From positions 1 to 60,000 of the forward strand of contig NZ_JARJNR010000011.1 in NCBI RefSeq assembly GCF_030143255.1: 60,000 nucleotides of DNA, read 5' to 3'. This DNA is from Frigidibacter sp. SD6-1 (GTDB taxonomy: Bacteria > Pseudomonadota > Alphaproteobacteria > Rhodobacterales > Rhodobacteraceae). Shown here in pieces: positions 26,161-35,127 of this stretch. The notes under the pieces are model-generated. The model had not been told where the DNA came from, did no database searches, and saw nothing but the letters and a program-made list of their open reading frames with translations. Each line of letters begins with the position of its first letter. The stretch's first letter is position 1. Made by a program: the position numbers and the translations under genes.

Positions 26161-27606
26161 CTATTCCGGATCGGTGTTGAAGATCAGCCGTTCGTTGCAG
26201 GGCGCGACGCGCAGGATGTTGGTTGTGCCCTTCACGTTGAACGGCACGCCCGCCGTCACCACGATCTGATCGGTCTCGGTCGCGAATCCGTGGTCACGCG
26301 CGGCACGCACCGCGCTGACGACCGCCATCTTGAACCGGTCGACCGCCGGGGTCAGCACGCAATGGACCCCCCAGGTCAGGCACAGGCGCCGGATCGTTGC
26401 AGGCAGTGGCGTCAGCGCGAGGATCGGCACGCGCGGCCGTTCGCGGGCAACGAGGCTTGCCGTCATCCCCGACTGGCTGAAACAGCAGATCGCCTTGATG
26501 TCGGTGGTCTCGGCGATCTCGCGCGCCGCCGACACGATCGCGTCGGCGACGGTCTGGCGGTTGGCGCGGCGCGAGGCCTCGATCACCTCGCGGTAGGTCG
26601 GGTCCTGTTCGACGGACCGCGCGACATTGTGCATCGTCGCCACCGCCTCGACCGGATATTGCCCGGCCGCCGATTCCGCCGACAGCATCACCGCATCGGC
26701 GCCCTCGTAGATCGCGGTCGCGACGTCGGAAACCTCTGCGCGGGTGGGCATCGGGCTTTCGATCATCGATTCGAGCATCTGCGTTGCCACGATCACCGGC
26801 TTGGCCGCCGCCCGCGCCCCGCGCACCAGCCGCTTCTGGATCGGCGGCACCGAATGAACCGGCAGTTCCACGCCCAGATCGCCGCGTGCCACCATGATCC
26901 CGTCCGACACGGCGAGGATCTCGGCATAGGCCTTCACCGCCGCCGGTTTCTCGATCTTGGACAGGATCGCCGCACGGCCCTTGGCAAGGGTCCGGGCCTC
27001 GACCACATCCTCGGGCCGTTGCACGAAGGAAAGCGCCAGCCAGTCGACGCCGAGGCTGCAGGCAAATTCCAGATCCGCCCGGTCCTTGTCGGACAAGGCG
27101 GCAAGCGGCAGCACCACGTCGGGCACGTTCACGCCCTTGCGGTTGGAAATCGTGCCCCCGGTCGTCACCGTGCAATCGGCAAAATCGGCGCCGCAGGCCT
27201 CAACCTTCAGCCGGATCTTGCCGTCATTGACCAGAAGCGAGGCGCCGGGTTCGAGGGCTGCGAAAATCTCGCGGTGCGGCAGGCAGACGCGGGTGGCGCT
27301 ACCTTCGGCGGGGTCGAGATCGAACCGGAATTGCGCGCCCTCCACCAGCTCCTCCGAGCCGTTCGCGAAGGTGCCGACGCGCAGCTTCGGGCCCTGCAGG
27401 TCGGCCAGCACCGCGATGGGGCGGCCGACATCTTCCTCGATCTGGCGGATCAGGTCGTAGCGCGCCTTCTGGTCGGCATGGCTGCCATGGCTCATGTTCA
27501 GGCGGAACACATCCGCCCCTGCCTCGAACAAGGCGCGGATCGTCGCATAATCGCTCGATGCCGGGCCGAGGGTGGCCACGATCTTCACATTCCGGTGCCG
27601 CCTCAT
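26161..27606 (-). CDS. pyk: pyruvate kinase
   Basis: This enzyme converts phosphoenolpyruvate and ADP to pyruvate and ATP, the last step of glycolysis. It is 481 aa. VKIVATLGPASSDYATIRAL at the N-terminus and FRLNMSHGSHADQ near residue 34 are canonical. The active-site segment AAILSKIEKPAAVKAYAEIL near 210 contains the catalytic Lys. GIMVARGDLGVELPVHSVPP and IVATQMLESMIESPMPTRAE are the signature blocks. The start ATG at 27604-27606 is followed by basic residues. It is divergent from the N-formylglutamate amidohydrolase gene. Confidence 0.97.
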   Translation of the reverse strand: MRRHRNVKIVATLGPASSDYATIRALFEAGADVFRLNMSHGSHADQKARYDLIRQIEEDVGRPIAVLADLQGPKLRVGTFANGSEELVEGAQFRFDLDPAEGSATRVCLPHREIFAALEPGASLLVNDGKIRLKVEACGADFADCTVTTGGTISNRKGVNVPDVVLPLAALSDKDRADLEFACSLGVDWLALSFVQRPEDVVEARTLAKGRAAILSKIEKPAAVKAYAEILAVSDGIMVARGDLGVELPVHSVPPIQKRLVRGARAAAKPVIVATQMLESMIESPMPTRAEVSDVATAIYEGADAVMLSAESAAGQYPVEAVATMHNVARSVEQDPTYREVIEASRRANRQTVADAIVSAAREIAETTDIKAICCFSQSGMTASLVARERPRVPILALTPLPATIRRLCLTWGVHCVLTPAVDRFKMAVVSAVRAARDHGFATETDQIVVTAGVPFNVKGTTNILRVAPCNERLIFNTDPE

Positions 27607-27737
27607 CCCATTCCCCGACGTTAGCGCAAACTCGACCTGCTATCGCAGATATCCCCGCGCCCGGCAACAGGATTGGCCCCGTTCGACCCGTGCGGCGCAA
27701 CCGGATATCTGGACGCCTGCCGTCTGATCACGTAACC

Positions 27738-27757
27738 CCTCTTGTTGCACAAAGAGG
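27738..27757 (+). promoter_or_regulatory. hairpin covering a ribosome-binding site
   Basis: CCTCTT (27738-27743) pairs with AAGAGG (27752-27757) around an 8-nt loop. The right arm is the Shine-Dalgarno sequence of the gene starting at ATG 27764. This would allow translation to be damped when the stem forms. Confidence 0.4.
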
Positions 27758-27763
27758 TGACAG

Positions 27764-28495
27764 ATGGCCTTTGAAATCGAAGGGGAGGATCGGCCGGGCC
27801 GGTGGCTCGTGACCTGCGATCACGCATCGAACCGGGTGCCCGACTGCGTGGAGGGCGGCTCTCTCGGCATCGCGGCAGAGGATATGGCCCGCCATATCGC
27901 CTATGATGTGGGCGCGGCCGGTGTGACTCGGGCGCTCGCCCGCCATCTCGATGCGCCTGCCATCCTGTCGACCTTCTCGCGGCTTGTCATCGACCCGAAC
28001 CGGGGCGAGGATGATCCGACGCTGCTCATGCGGATTTACGATGGCACGATCATTCCCGCGAACGCCCGCGCGAACAAGGAAGAAACCGAACGGCGGCTGG
28101 TGAAGTTCCACCGCCCCTACCACGAGGCGCTCGCCCGCCTCGCCGCCCGTCGCGCCGACCGGGCGATCTGCGCCATCCACTCCTTCACCCCCTGCCTCAA
28201 GGGCCGCGCGCCCCGGCCGTGGGAGGTAGCGGTTCTCTATTCCCACCTCGACACCCGCCTCGCGCTGCCGCTGATCGGCGCCCTGCGCGAGGCAGGCTAT
28301 GTGACCGGCGACAACGAGCCCTACAACGGCCATCTTGAAGGCGATGCGATCGACCGGCACGCCCTGCAGCACGGCCGCCCGAACGTGCTGATCGAGGTCC
28401 GCAACGACCTGATCGCCGACACTGAAGGCCAGGCCTTGTGGGCGGCGCGGCTTGCCCCCATTCTGGACCATGTCCTGTCCACCTCCGGCCTGTGA
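27764..28495 (+). CDS. N-formylglutamate amidohydrolase family protein
   Basis: This is a 243-aa hydrolase of the N-formylglutamate amidohydrolase family, which in the histidine-degradation pathway releases formate from N-formyl-L-glutamate. LVTCDHASNRVPDC near residue 15, HIAYDVGAAGVTRALARHLD near 44 and VIDPNRGEDDPTLL near 76 are family motifs. AIHSFTPCLKG and LIEVRNDLIAD near 210 complete the metal-binding site. No other hut gene is near, so its substrate may be different. It is followed after 7 bp by a DUF1244 gene. Confidence 0.88.
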   Translation: MAFEIEGEDRPGRWLVTCDHASNRVPDCVEGGSLGIAAEDMARHIAYDVGAAGVTRALARHLDAPAILSTFSRLVIDPNRGEDDPTLLMRIYDGTIIPANARANKEETERRLVKFHRPYHEALARLAARRADRAICAIHSFTPCLKGRAPRPWEVAVLYSHLDTRLALPLIGALREAGYVTGDNEPYNGHLEGDAIDRHALQHGRPNVLIEVRNDLIADTEGQALWAARLAPILDHVLSTSGL

Positions 28496-28502
28496 GGCGC
28501 CC

Positions 28503-28823
28503 ATGCCTGCCATCGACGAAAAGACCCAGATCGAGCTTGAAGCCGCCGCCTTCCGCACGCTGCGCCACCACCTGATGGACAAGCGCGCGGACGTGCAGAA
28601 CATCGACCTGATGAATCTCGCGGGCTTTTGCCGCAACTGCCTGGCGCGCTGGTATCAGGAGGCCGCAAACGAACGCGGCATCGCAATGACGAAGGACGAG
28701 GCGCGCGAAATCTATTACGGCATGGCCTACGAGGACTGGCGCGCGGCGAACCAGACTGATGCGGACGAGGCCAAGAAAGCTGCCTTCGAGGTGGCCTTCC
28801 GGGAAAATGTGGGCAAGCCCTGA
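28503..28823 (+). CDS. DUF1244 family protein
   Basis: This is a 106-aa conserved alphaproteobacterial protein of unknown function. EAAAFRTLRHHLMDKRADVQ near residue 13, then NIDLMNLAGFCRNCLARWYQ with a CxxC pair, and MTKDEAREIYYGMAYEDWRA are the conserved blocks of DUF1244. The start ATG at 28503 is chosen over an earlier one that lies inside the upstream gene. It is cotranscribed with the amidohydrolase. Confidence 0.9.
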   Translation: MPAIDEKTQIELEAAAFRTLRHHLMDKRADVQNIDLMNLAGFCRNCLARWYQEAANERGIAMTKDEAREIYYGMAYEDWRAANQTDADEAKKAAFEVAFRENVGKP

Positions 28824-28833
28824 TTGCATGAAA

Positions 28834-28864
28834 CCGGGTCGAGTCGGGCTTCCGACTGGCCCGG
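28834..28864 (+). terminator. terminator-like hairpin after the DUF1244 gene
   Basis: Arms CCGGGTCGAGTCGG (28834-28847) and CCGACTGGCCCGG (28852-28864) pair with one bulge and one mismatch around GCTT. There is no T tract. It lies 11 bp past the stop codon. Confidence 0.5.
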
Positions 28865-29001
28865 CTTGGACTGTTGCGACGTGGCGGACCTTCCGCTCTT
28901 CATTTCAGAATTGGCGCCGGTTTGCCGACGCGCCGGGCCTGTCACGGTGACGTAACGTCCTGCATCTACGGTTATCGCAGCGAAGCTGGTAGCCTTGGAT
29001 C

Positions 29002-29655
29002 ATGAGCCTTCTGGAGACACGCACCCATTATTCCCGCGCCGAGTTTCTTTCGGATGCCGTGGTGCATGTCCTCGGCCTCATTTTCGTCCTGACCTCGGTT
29101 CCGGTCCTCATCACCGTCACCGCCTTTGTCCGCGGCGATGCGCCCGCCATGATCGGGACTGCGGTTTACGGCGCAACGCTTCTTCTGATGGTCCTCTGCT
29201 CGGGCCTTTACAATACGGTCGGTCACGGCAGCTGGGCCTGGCTTCTGCAAAGGCTCGACCATTCGGCGATCTATGCCAAGATCGCGGGCACCTACACGCC
29301 GTTCGCGCTGCTCTCCGGCCAGGGCGGCTGGCTGGTCGCGGGTCTCTGGGGGGCGGCGGTCGCCGGCATGGGGTTGAAACTCTTCTCGCCCCGCCGCTTC
29401 CGCCGTCTGGCACTCGCGCTCTATCTCGGCATGGGTTGGGCGGGCCTGGCCTTCGGCGGCGGGCTGATCGGCGCGCTCTCGGTACCGGTCCTGACACTGA
29501 TAGTCGTCGGCGGCGTGCTCTATACGCTTGGGGTCATCCTCTATCTCTTCGACCGGCTACCTTATCACTATACCGCCTGGCATGTGATGGTGCTGGCGGC
29601 GAGCGTGATGCTCTATTCCGCCGTCACGCTGCAGGTGGTGCAGAGCGCCGTGTGA
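29002..29655 (+). CDS. hemolysin III / PAQR-family membrane protein
   Basis: This is a 217-aa protein with seven hydrophobic segments. EFLSDAVVHVLGLIFVLTSV near residue 14, SGLYNTVGHGSWAWLLQRLD near 67 with HSAIYAKIAGTYTPFALL, and YHYTAWHVMVLAASVMLY near 188 give the conserved Ser/His/Asp and His residues of the family, which bind zinc in adiponectin-receptor relatives. The haemolysin name is historical. The gene stands alone between DUF1244 and the convergent transaminase gene. Confidence 0.9.
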   Translation: MSLLETRTHYSRAEFLSDAVVHVLGLIFVLTSVPVLITVTAFVRGDAPAMIGTAVYGATLLLMVLCSGLYNTVGHGSWAWLLQRLDHSAIYAKIAGTYTPFALLSGQGGWLVAGLWGAAVAGMGLKLFSPRRFRRLALALYLGMGWAGLAFGGGLIGALSVPVLTLIVVGGVLYTLGVILYLFDRLPYHYTAWHVMVLAASVMLYSAVTLQVVQSAV

Positions 29656-29687
29656 ACCGCAGGCAGGGCCGCTTTTCGGGGCGGATG

Positions 29688-30548
29688 TCAGACGCCGGAT
29701 TTGCGGCTTTCGTCGAGGTAGATTTCCCTCAGCCGCGCTGCCACGCGGCCAGGCTTGCCGTCGCCGAGCCTCGCACCGTCGATCTCGACGACCGGCATGA
29801 CGAAAGCCGAGGCGGAAGTGACGAAGGCCTCGTCGGCCGCTTGCGCCTCATCCAGCGTGAAGCTCCGCTCCTCGACCTCCATCTGCGCTTCCGCCGCATA
29901 GCGCATGACGGCCGCGCGGGTGATGCCGTGCAGGATGTCGTTGGAAAGTCCGCGTGTGATCAGCTTGCCGCCCTTCACGATCCAGGCATTGTTCGAGGTG
30001 CCTTCGGTCACCAGCCCGTCCTCGATGAACCAGGCATCGTCGCATCCGGCCTTCTTCGCCATCATCTTGCCCATCGAGGGATAGAGAAGCTGGGTGGTCT
30101 TGATGTCGCGCCGCCCCCAGCGAACATCGGGAATCGTGAGAATCTTGAGTCCCCGCTTGGCGTCCGCACTGTCCTCCGGGCGTCCGGTGATCTGCGTGAA
30201 AAGGACGAGCGTCGGCCTGGTAACCTTCGGATCGGGGAAAAGAAAATCGCGATCCCCGGGGTTGCCGCGCGTCACCTGCAGATAGACGCGGCCGTCCGTG
30301 ATGCCGTTCTTCGCGACGATCTCGCGGTGAAGGTCCAGCAGCTCCTCGGGCGTCGCGGGCGAGGGCATGTCCAGTTCCCCAAGGCTGCGATCCAGCCGTG
30401 CAATATGCCCGGCGAAGTCCACCAGTTTGCCGTCGATGACCGTCGTCACCTCATAGACCGCGTCCGCCATCAGGAAGCCGCGGTCGAAGACCGATATGAC
30501 CGCCTGATCCTCGGAAACCCAGCTGCCGTTGACATAGACTGTGCGCAT
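29688..30548 (-). CDS. D-amino-acid transaminase
   Basis: This is a fold-type IV PLP aminotransferase of 286 aa, interconverting D-alanine and D-glutamate with their keto acids. VYVNGSWVSEDQAVISVFDR and GFLMADAVYEVTTVIDG at the N-terminus are typical. RRDIKTTQLLYPSMGKMMAK near residue 143 contains the PLP-binding Lys. EGTSNNAWIVKGGKLITRGL near 180 is conserved. The start ATG is at 30546-30548, with the L-Ala-D/L-Glu epimerase-type gene only 4 bp upstream on the same strand. The pair fits D-Glu/D-Ala recovery from peptidoglycan. A branched-chain transaminase role is less likely. Confidence 0.9.
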   Translation of the reverse strand: MRTVYVNGSWVSEDQAVISVFDRGFLMADAVYEVTTVIDGKLVDFAGHIARLDRSLGELDMPSPATPEELLDLHREIVAKNGITDGRVYLQVTRGNPGDRDFLFPDPKVTRPTLVLFTQITGRPEDSADAKRGLKILTIPDVRWGRRDIKTTQLLYPSMGKMMAKKAGCDDAWFIEDGLVTEGTSNNAWIVKGGKLITRGLSNDILHGITRAAVMRYAAEAQMEVEERSFTLDEAQAADEAFVTSASAFVMPVVEIDGARLGDGKPGRVAARLREIYLDESRKSGV

Positions 30549-30552
30549 GATC

Positions 30553-31527
30553 CTACCCCCAAAGGTCCGGCGTGGCCGGGTGAACGGTCGAGCCCTCGTA
30601 CCGAAGCGGCCGGTCGCGGTCTTGAGACAGAAGAAGCGGGCCGTCAAGGTCAACATAGGTCGCGCCCTGCGCGGCGAGGAGCGCGGGCGCCATGCCAAGC
30701 GACGAGCCGACCATGCAACCGACCATGATACCGAACCCTTCAGCCTCGGCGGCTGCGCGCAGTTCCAGCGCCTCGGTCAGCCCGCCGGTCTTGTCGAGCT
30801 TGATGTTGATCAGGTCATATTTTCCCCGAAGGTTGCCAAGCGAGGTGCGGTCGTGGCAGCTTTCATCGGCGCAGACCGCCACCGGGCGCTCCATGCCCGC
30901 CAGCGCGTCATCGTCGCCCGCAGGCAACGGCTGTTCGACAAGCGCGACACCCAGCCGGGCAAGGTGCGGCGCAAGGTCAGTGTAGGTCTCGGCCGTCCAG
31001 CCTTCATTGGCATCAATAATGATCCGCGCTTTCGGCGCACCGGCGCGGACGGCCTCCAGCCGCGGCATGTCGTCGGGCGTACCGAGCTTGATCTTCAGAA
31101 GCGGCCGGTGCGCCTGGTCCGCCGCCGCCCTGCGCATCGCGTCGGGCGCATCGAGCGAGAGCGTGTAGGCGGTGGTCAGCGGACCGGGCGGCGCGAGGCC
31201 CGCCAGCCGCCAGACCGGCTGGCCCGTCTGCTTTGCCTCCCGGTCCCAGAGCGCGCAATCGACGGCATTGCGGGCGGCGCCGGGCGGAAGGAGCGATCGA
31301 AGCGCGTCCCGGGTGACGTCGGGCGGCAATGTCGCGATCTGGGCAAGGACGCTTTCCACCGTCTCGCCATAGCGGGCGTAGGGCACGCATTCGCCCCGGC
31401 CAAGGGCGCCACCCCGCGCGACGGTCGCCGTCACCACCCGCGCCTCGGTTTTCGACCCGCGCGAGATGGTGAAGGCCTGGGCGAGGGGAAAGGTCTCTTC
31501 GGTGGCACTGATCATCGGGCGGCTCAT
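30553..31527 (-). CDS. enolase-superfamily dipeptide epimerase (mandelate racemase/muconate lactonizing family)
   Basis: This is a 324-aa TIM-barrel enzyme. The KxK catalytic motif is LLKIKLGTPDD near residue 150. Metal ligands are IIIDANEGW near 178, VEQPLP near 205 and VCADESCHD near 225. The second catalytic lysine is in NIKLDKTGGLTEAL near 250. This pattern is that of L-Ala-D/L-Glu epimerases, which recycle cell-wall peptides. The start ATG at 31525-31527 has AAAGGA close upstream; another ATG 12 nt later is possible. It is upstream of the D-amino-acid transaminase gene and divergent from mcl1. Confidence 0.88.
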   Translation of the reverse strand: MSRPMISATEETFPLAQAFTISRGSKTEARVVTATVARGGALGRGECVPYARYGETVESVLAQIATLPPDVTRDALRSLLPPGAARNAVDCALWDREAKQTGQPVWRLAGLAPPGPLTTAYTLSLDAPDAMRRAAADQAHRPLLKIKLGTPDDMPRLEAVRAGAPKARIIIDANEGWTAETYTDLAPHLARLGVALVEQPLPAGDDDALAGMERPVAVCADESCHDRTSLGNLRGKYDLINIKLDKTGGLTEALELRAAAEAEGFGIMVGCMVGSSLGMAPALLAAQGATYVDLDGPLLLSQDRDRPLRYEGSTVHPATPDLWG

Positions 31528-31705
31528 CGGTCCTTTCAGACCTCTTCGCCGATTCCAGCCCGGGAGGGAAGCGAAGACGGCTGTGAGGCCGGATGAGCGC
31601 TGCGCCGCGGCGCCGATGCTGCGATTGCGAAAAGCTTCTTGCTGACGCTTCGGCAATAATCTACCAATTCCGGCAAACCATGCGACAGAAACGTGCGAGA
31701 CGATC

Positions 31706-32662
31706 ATGAGCTTCCGCCTGCAACCCCCCGCGCCCGCCCGGCCGAACCGCTGCCAGCTGTTCGGCCCTGGCTCGCGCCCGGCCTTGTTCGAGAAGATGGC
31801 GGCGAGTGCTGCGGATGTGATCAATCTTGATCTCGAGGATTCCGTGGCGCCCGCCGACAAGCCGGAGGCGCGCAGGAACATCATCAAGGCGATCAACGAG
31901 GTCGACTGGGGCAAGAAATACCTGTCGGTCCGCATCAACGGGCTGGACACGCCGTTCTGGTATCGCGATGTCGTCGAGGTGCTGGAAGAAGCGGGCGAGC
32001 GGATCGACCAGATCATGATCCCCAAAGTGGGCTGCGCGGCCGATGTCTATGCGGTCGATGCGCTGGTCACCGCGATCGAGGCCGCGAAACTGCGGCAGAA
32101 ACGCATCAGCCTTGAAGTGATCATCGAGACGGCGGCGGGTATTGCCCATGTCGAGGAGATTGCCGCTTCCTCGCCGCGTTTGCAGGCAATGAGCCTTGGG
32201 GCGGCCGACTTTGCGGCCTCGATGGGGATGCAGACCACCGGCATCGGCGGGACGCAGGAAAACTATTACATGCAGCGCGGCGAGGCGCGGCATTGGTCCG
32301 ACCCCTGGCATTGGGCAACCGCCGCCATCGTCGCGGCCTGCCGGACGCATGGCATCCTGCCGGTTGACGGGCCGTTCGGCGATTTTTCCGACGACGAGGG
32401 CTTTCGCGCGCAGGCGCGGCGGGCAGCGACGCTCGGCATGGTCGGCAAATGGGCGATTCATCCCAAGCAAGTGGCGCTGGCGAACGAGGTCTTCACCCCG
32501 TCCGAGGCGCAGGTGACCGAGGCGCGCGAGATCCTTGCGGCCATGGAGGCGGCGAAGGCCGCGGGGCAGGGCGCCGCGACCTACAAGGGCCGCCTGATCG
32601 ACATCGCCTCGATGCGGCAGGCCGAGGTGATCGTCCGGCAGGCGGAACTGATCGGCGGCTGA
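31706..32662 (+). CDS. mcl1: L-malyl-CoA/beta-methylmalyl-CoA lyase
   Basis: Mcl1 cleaves malyl-CoA to acetyl-CoA and glyoxylate, and beta-methylmalyl-CoA to propionyl-CoA and glyoxylate, in the ethylmalonyl-CoA pathway. It is 318 aa, the length of the Rhodobacter enzyme. RPNRCQLFGPGSRPALFEKM near residue 12, INLDLEDSVAPADKPEAR near 39 (metal site) and LEVIIETAAGIAHVEEIA near 136 are hallmarks of the CitE-like lyase fold. QENYYMQRGEARHWSDPWHW is characteristic of Mcl1. The gene stands alone, divergent from the epimerase, and is followed by repeat copy C. The thioesterase Mcl2 is not in the window. Confidence 0.94.
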   Translation: MSFRLQPPAPARPNRCQLFGPGSRPALFEKMAASAADVINLDLEDSVAPADKPEARRNIIKAINEVDWGKKYLSVRINGLDTPFWYRDVVEVLEEAGERIDQIMIPKVGCAADVYAVDALVTAIEAAKLRQKRISLEVIIETAAGIAHVEEIAASSPRLQAMSLGAADFAASMGMQTTGIGGTQENYYMQRGEARHWSDPWHWATAAIVAACRTHGILPVDGPFGDFSDDEGFRAQARRAATLGMVGKWAIHPKQVALANEVFTPSEAQVTEAREILAAMEAAKAAGQGAATYKGRLIDIASMRQAEVIVRQAELIGG

Positions 32663-32663
32663 G

Positions 32664-32718
32664 GCCGGGGGCTGCCTGCCCCCGGACCCCCGGGGATATT
32701 TGCGCCAGCGTGAAAGGC
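32664..32718 (+). repeat. hairpin-plus-tail intergenic repeat, copy C
   Basis: CCGGGGG (32665-32671) pairs with CCCCCGG (32679-32685), loop CTGCCTG, 2 bp past the mcl1 stop. It is followed by ACCCCCGGGGATATTTGCG and then a diverged purine-rich tail (GTGAAAGGC). Orientation follows mcl1. Confidence 0.75.
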
Positions 32719-32767
32719 AGTGCGACCTGCCTGTGCCAACTCGCCGCCCGGGGCGAAGCGTGGCAAG

Positions 32768-32798
32768 TTGCAATCGGCCATTCAGCGCGTCATATAAA
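32768..32798 (+). promoter_or_regulatory. accA: candidate promoter of accA
   Basis: TTGCAA (32768-32773) and TATAAA (32793-32798) lie 19 bp apart and 24 bp before the accA start. The -10 box matches at five of six positions, but the spacing is long. Confidence 0.45.
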
Positions 32799-32821
32799 CC
32801 TCGACCCTGCGGGAGAGAGTG

Positions 32822-33781
32822 ATGAATTACCTCGAGTTCGAAAAACCGCTCGCCGAGATCGAAGGCAAGGCCGAGGAGCTGCGCGCCCTGGCCCGCAAGA
32901 GCGAGGGGATGAATGTCGAAAAGGAGGCGGCGGCGCTCGACAAGAAGGCCGCCGACATGCTCAAGGACCTCTACAAGGGGCTCGACCCCTGGCGGAAATG
33001 CCAGGTGGCGCGCCATCCCGACCGGCCGCATTGCCTGGATTATGTGAATGCGCTGTTCAGCGAGTTCACGCCGCTTGCCGGGGACCGCAACTTTGCCGAT
33101 GACCATGCGGTGGTGGGCGGGCTTGCCCGTTTCAACGACCAGCCGGTCGTGGTGATCGGGCAGGAGAAGGGCAGCGACACCAAAAGCCGGATCGAGCGCA
33201 ATTTCGGCATGGCCCGGCCCGAAGGGTACCGCAAGGCGATCCGCCTGATGGATCTGGCCGACCGGTTCCGTCTGCCGGTCGTGACGCTGATCGACACGCC
33301 CGGCGCCTATCCCGGCAAGGGCGCAGAGGAGCGGGGCCAGTCAGAGGCCATCGCGCGGTCGACGCAGAAATGCCTGCAGATCGGCGTGCCGCTGATTGCC
33401 GTGGTGATCGGCGAGGGCGGATCGGGCGGAGCGGTGGCATTCGCTACCGCCAACCGCGTGCTGATGCTGGAACATTCGATCTATTCGGTGATCACGCCCG
33501 AGGGCTGTGCATCGATCCTGTGGAAGGATGCCGAACGGATGCGCGAGGCGGCGAATGCGCTCAGGCTGACGGCACAGGACCTGCTGAAGCTCGGCGTGAT
33601 CGACGAGATCGTCAAGGAACCTTTGGGCGGCGCGCAGCGCGGCCGCGAGGAAACGATCGAGGCGGTCGGCAAGGCGATCGGCAAGGCCCTAGCCGATCTT
33701 TCGGGCAAGAAGCCGGCCGACCTGATCCGCAGCCGCCGCGAGAAATTCCTCGATATGGGCTCGAAAGGCCTCGCGGCCTGA
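32822..33781 (+). CDS. accA: acetyl-CoA carboxylase carboxyltransferase subunit alpha
   Basis: AccA with AccD transfers the carboxyl group from carboxybiotin to acetyl-CoA, making malonyl-CoA for fatty-acid synthesis. It is 319 aa. The N-terminal [40 protein letters not shown] near residue 65 and [20 protein letters not shown] near 128 are conserved. [20 protein letters not shown] and [20 protein letters not shown] form the carboxyltransferase core. ATG at 32822 is preferred to the adjacent GTG because GGGAGAGAG is better spaced. Confidence 0.97.
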   Translation: MNYLEFEKPLAEIEGKAEELRALARKSEGMNVEKEAAALDKKAADMLKDLYKGLDPWRKCQVARHPDRPHCLDYVNALFSEFTPLAGDRNFADDHAVVGGLARFNDQPVVVIGQEKGSDTKSRIERNFGMARPEGYRKAIRLMDLADRFRLPVVTLIDTPGAYPGKGAEERGQSEAIARSTQKCLQIGVPLIAVVIGEGGSGGAVAFATANRVLMLEHSIYSVITPEGCASILWKDAERMREAANALRLTAQDLLKLGVIDEIVKEPLGGAQRGREETIEAVGKAIGKALADLSGKKPADLIRSRREKFLDMGSKGLAA

Positions 33782-33784
33782 GAC

Positions 33785-34390
33785 TTACCAGAGGCTCGCC
33801 TTGGCGCGCCTCGGCCAGTCCGCGTCATAGGCGGCGCCGTCGATCCGGCCCTGGGTCATCTCGGCAAGAATATCGCCCATCGTCGGCAGCCCGGCCGATT
33901 CGTCGCCGCTTGACCACAGCCGCGAACGGACGATGGCGCGGGCGCATTGGCTATAGATTTCCTCGATGGCGATCAGGATGACCGTGCGCGGGCATTTGCC
34001 GCCCTTCGCGAAGCTGTCGCTCAGGCCTTCGTCGGCGGTCAGCCGGGCGGTGCCATTGACTCGGACGACATTCGAGGAGCCGGGGACGAAGAACATCAGG
34101 CTGACGCGCGGGTCGCGCACGATATTGCGGAGCGAATCGATACGGTTGTTGCCATGCCAGTCGGGCAGCGCGAGCGTGCCGGGATCGACTTCGCGCACCA
34201 CCGGACCGTCGTCGCCGCGCGGGCTGGCGTCGGTGCCTTCGGGGCCGACGGTCGAGAGGATGCAGAACCGGCTGCGCTCGATCCAGGTCCGGTAGCCGGG
34301 CGTCATTCGGCGGGCGACCTTCACGATGGAGGCTTCGACCGGCGTGCCGTAATGGCTTTCGAGTTCGGCAACCGTATCGATGAACCTCAT
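33785..34390 (-). CDS. pyridoxamine 5'-phosphate oxidase-family FMN-binding protein
   Basis: This is a 201-aa split-barrel flavoprotein. The core reads CILSTVGPEGTDASPRGD near residue 43, then RNIVRDPRVSLMFFVPGSSN near 87 and VRVNGTARLTADEGL. This matches the PPOX-like group of MSMEG_1061/YddH-type proteins (FMN-dependent, substrate unknown), not the vitamin B6 enzyme PdxH. ATG at 34388-34390 overlaps the plsC stop as ATGA, placing it at the end of the ftsE-ftsX-plsC operon. Confidence 0.82.
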   Translation of the reverse strand: MRFIDTVAELESHYGTPVEASIVKVARRMTPGYRTWIERSRFCILSTVGPEGTDASPRGDDGPVVREVDPGTLALPDWHGNNRIDSLRNIVRDPRVSLMFFVPGSSNVVRVNGTARLTADEGLSDSFAKGGKCPRTVILIAIEEIYSQCARAIVRSRLWSSGDESAGLPTMGDILAEMTQGRIDGAAYDADWPRRAKASLW

Positions 34391-35127
34391 CCCCGCGCCC
34401 CGCCCGTGAAGCCTGCCTCCGCCATCAGCCGGTTCGAGGCTTCCTCGACCGCCGGTTCAAGCCTCGCCATGAATGTTTCGATCGGCTCGCCCGCCGGGAT
34501 GCGCGGCAGAAACTCGACGACGGCGAGGCCGGGTTTCCTCAGGATCCCGTGGCGTGGCCAGAAGACGCCGACATTGGTGGCGGCGGGCACGCAATCTTCC
34601 TGCAGTTCGTTGTAAAGCACGCCGACCCCGATCTTGTAGGGCTTGGTCGCCCCCGCCGCGACGCGGGTGCCTTGCGGATAGATGATCAGCTGCCCCGGCG
34701 CCTGACGGCCTGCCTTCACCTCGGCCACCATCTTCTTCATCGCCTCGGACCGCTTGCCGCGATCTACCGGAATGCAGCCGATCCGCTTGGCGTACCAGCC
34801 GAGGATCGGTGCCCACATGAGCTGCTTCTTCATGATGAATTTCGGGCGCGGCAGTACCGAGACGATCATGATGATGTCGAAGAAGCTTTGATGCTTGGAC
34901 GCGACGATCACCTCGTCAGTCGGCACCTCGCCGCGAATCTCGGACCTCAGACCGACAAGCACTGCCGCAGAGAACCGCACCCAGCGCGTATAGGTATGGA
35001 TCGCGTCGAAGGCCGCATCGCGGCGGAAAAGCGCGAAGGGCGTGTACCAGATCGCCAGAACCAGCATCGCCAGATACATCTGGCCGATGAAGATCAGAGA
35101 CATGAGATATTGGAAGGCAAGCCTCAT
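34387..35127 (-). CDS. plsC: 1-acyl-sn-glycerol-3-phosphate acyltransferase
   Basis: PlsC acylates lysophosphatidic acid to phosphatidic acid at the inner membrane. It is 246 aa. An N-terminal hydrophobic segment (YLMSLIFIGQMYLAMLVLAI) precedes the catalytic HX4D motif in SKHQSFFD near residue 78. The substrate-binding block is IYPQGTRVAAG near 151, with Gln where FPEGTR usually has Glu; YPQGTR is seen in other alphaproteobacterial PlsC as I recall. The start ATG at 35125-35127 overlaps the ftsX stop by 4 bp. Confidence 0.93.
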   Translation of the reverse strand: MRLAFQYLMSLIFIGQMYLAMLVLAIWYTPFALFRRDAAFDAIHTYTRWVRFSAAVLVGLRSEIRGEVPTDEVIVASKHQSFFDIIMIVSVLPRPKFIMKKQLMWAPILGWYAKRIGCIPVDRGKRSEAMKKMVAEVKAGRQAPGQLIIYPQGTRVAAGATKPYKIGVGVLYNELQEDCVPAATNVGVFWPRHGILRKPGLAVVEFLPRIPAGEPIETFMARLEPAVEEASNRLMAEAGFTGGARG

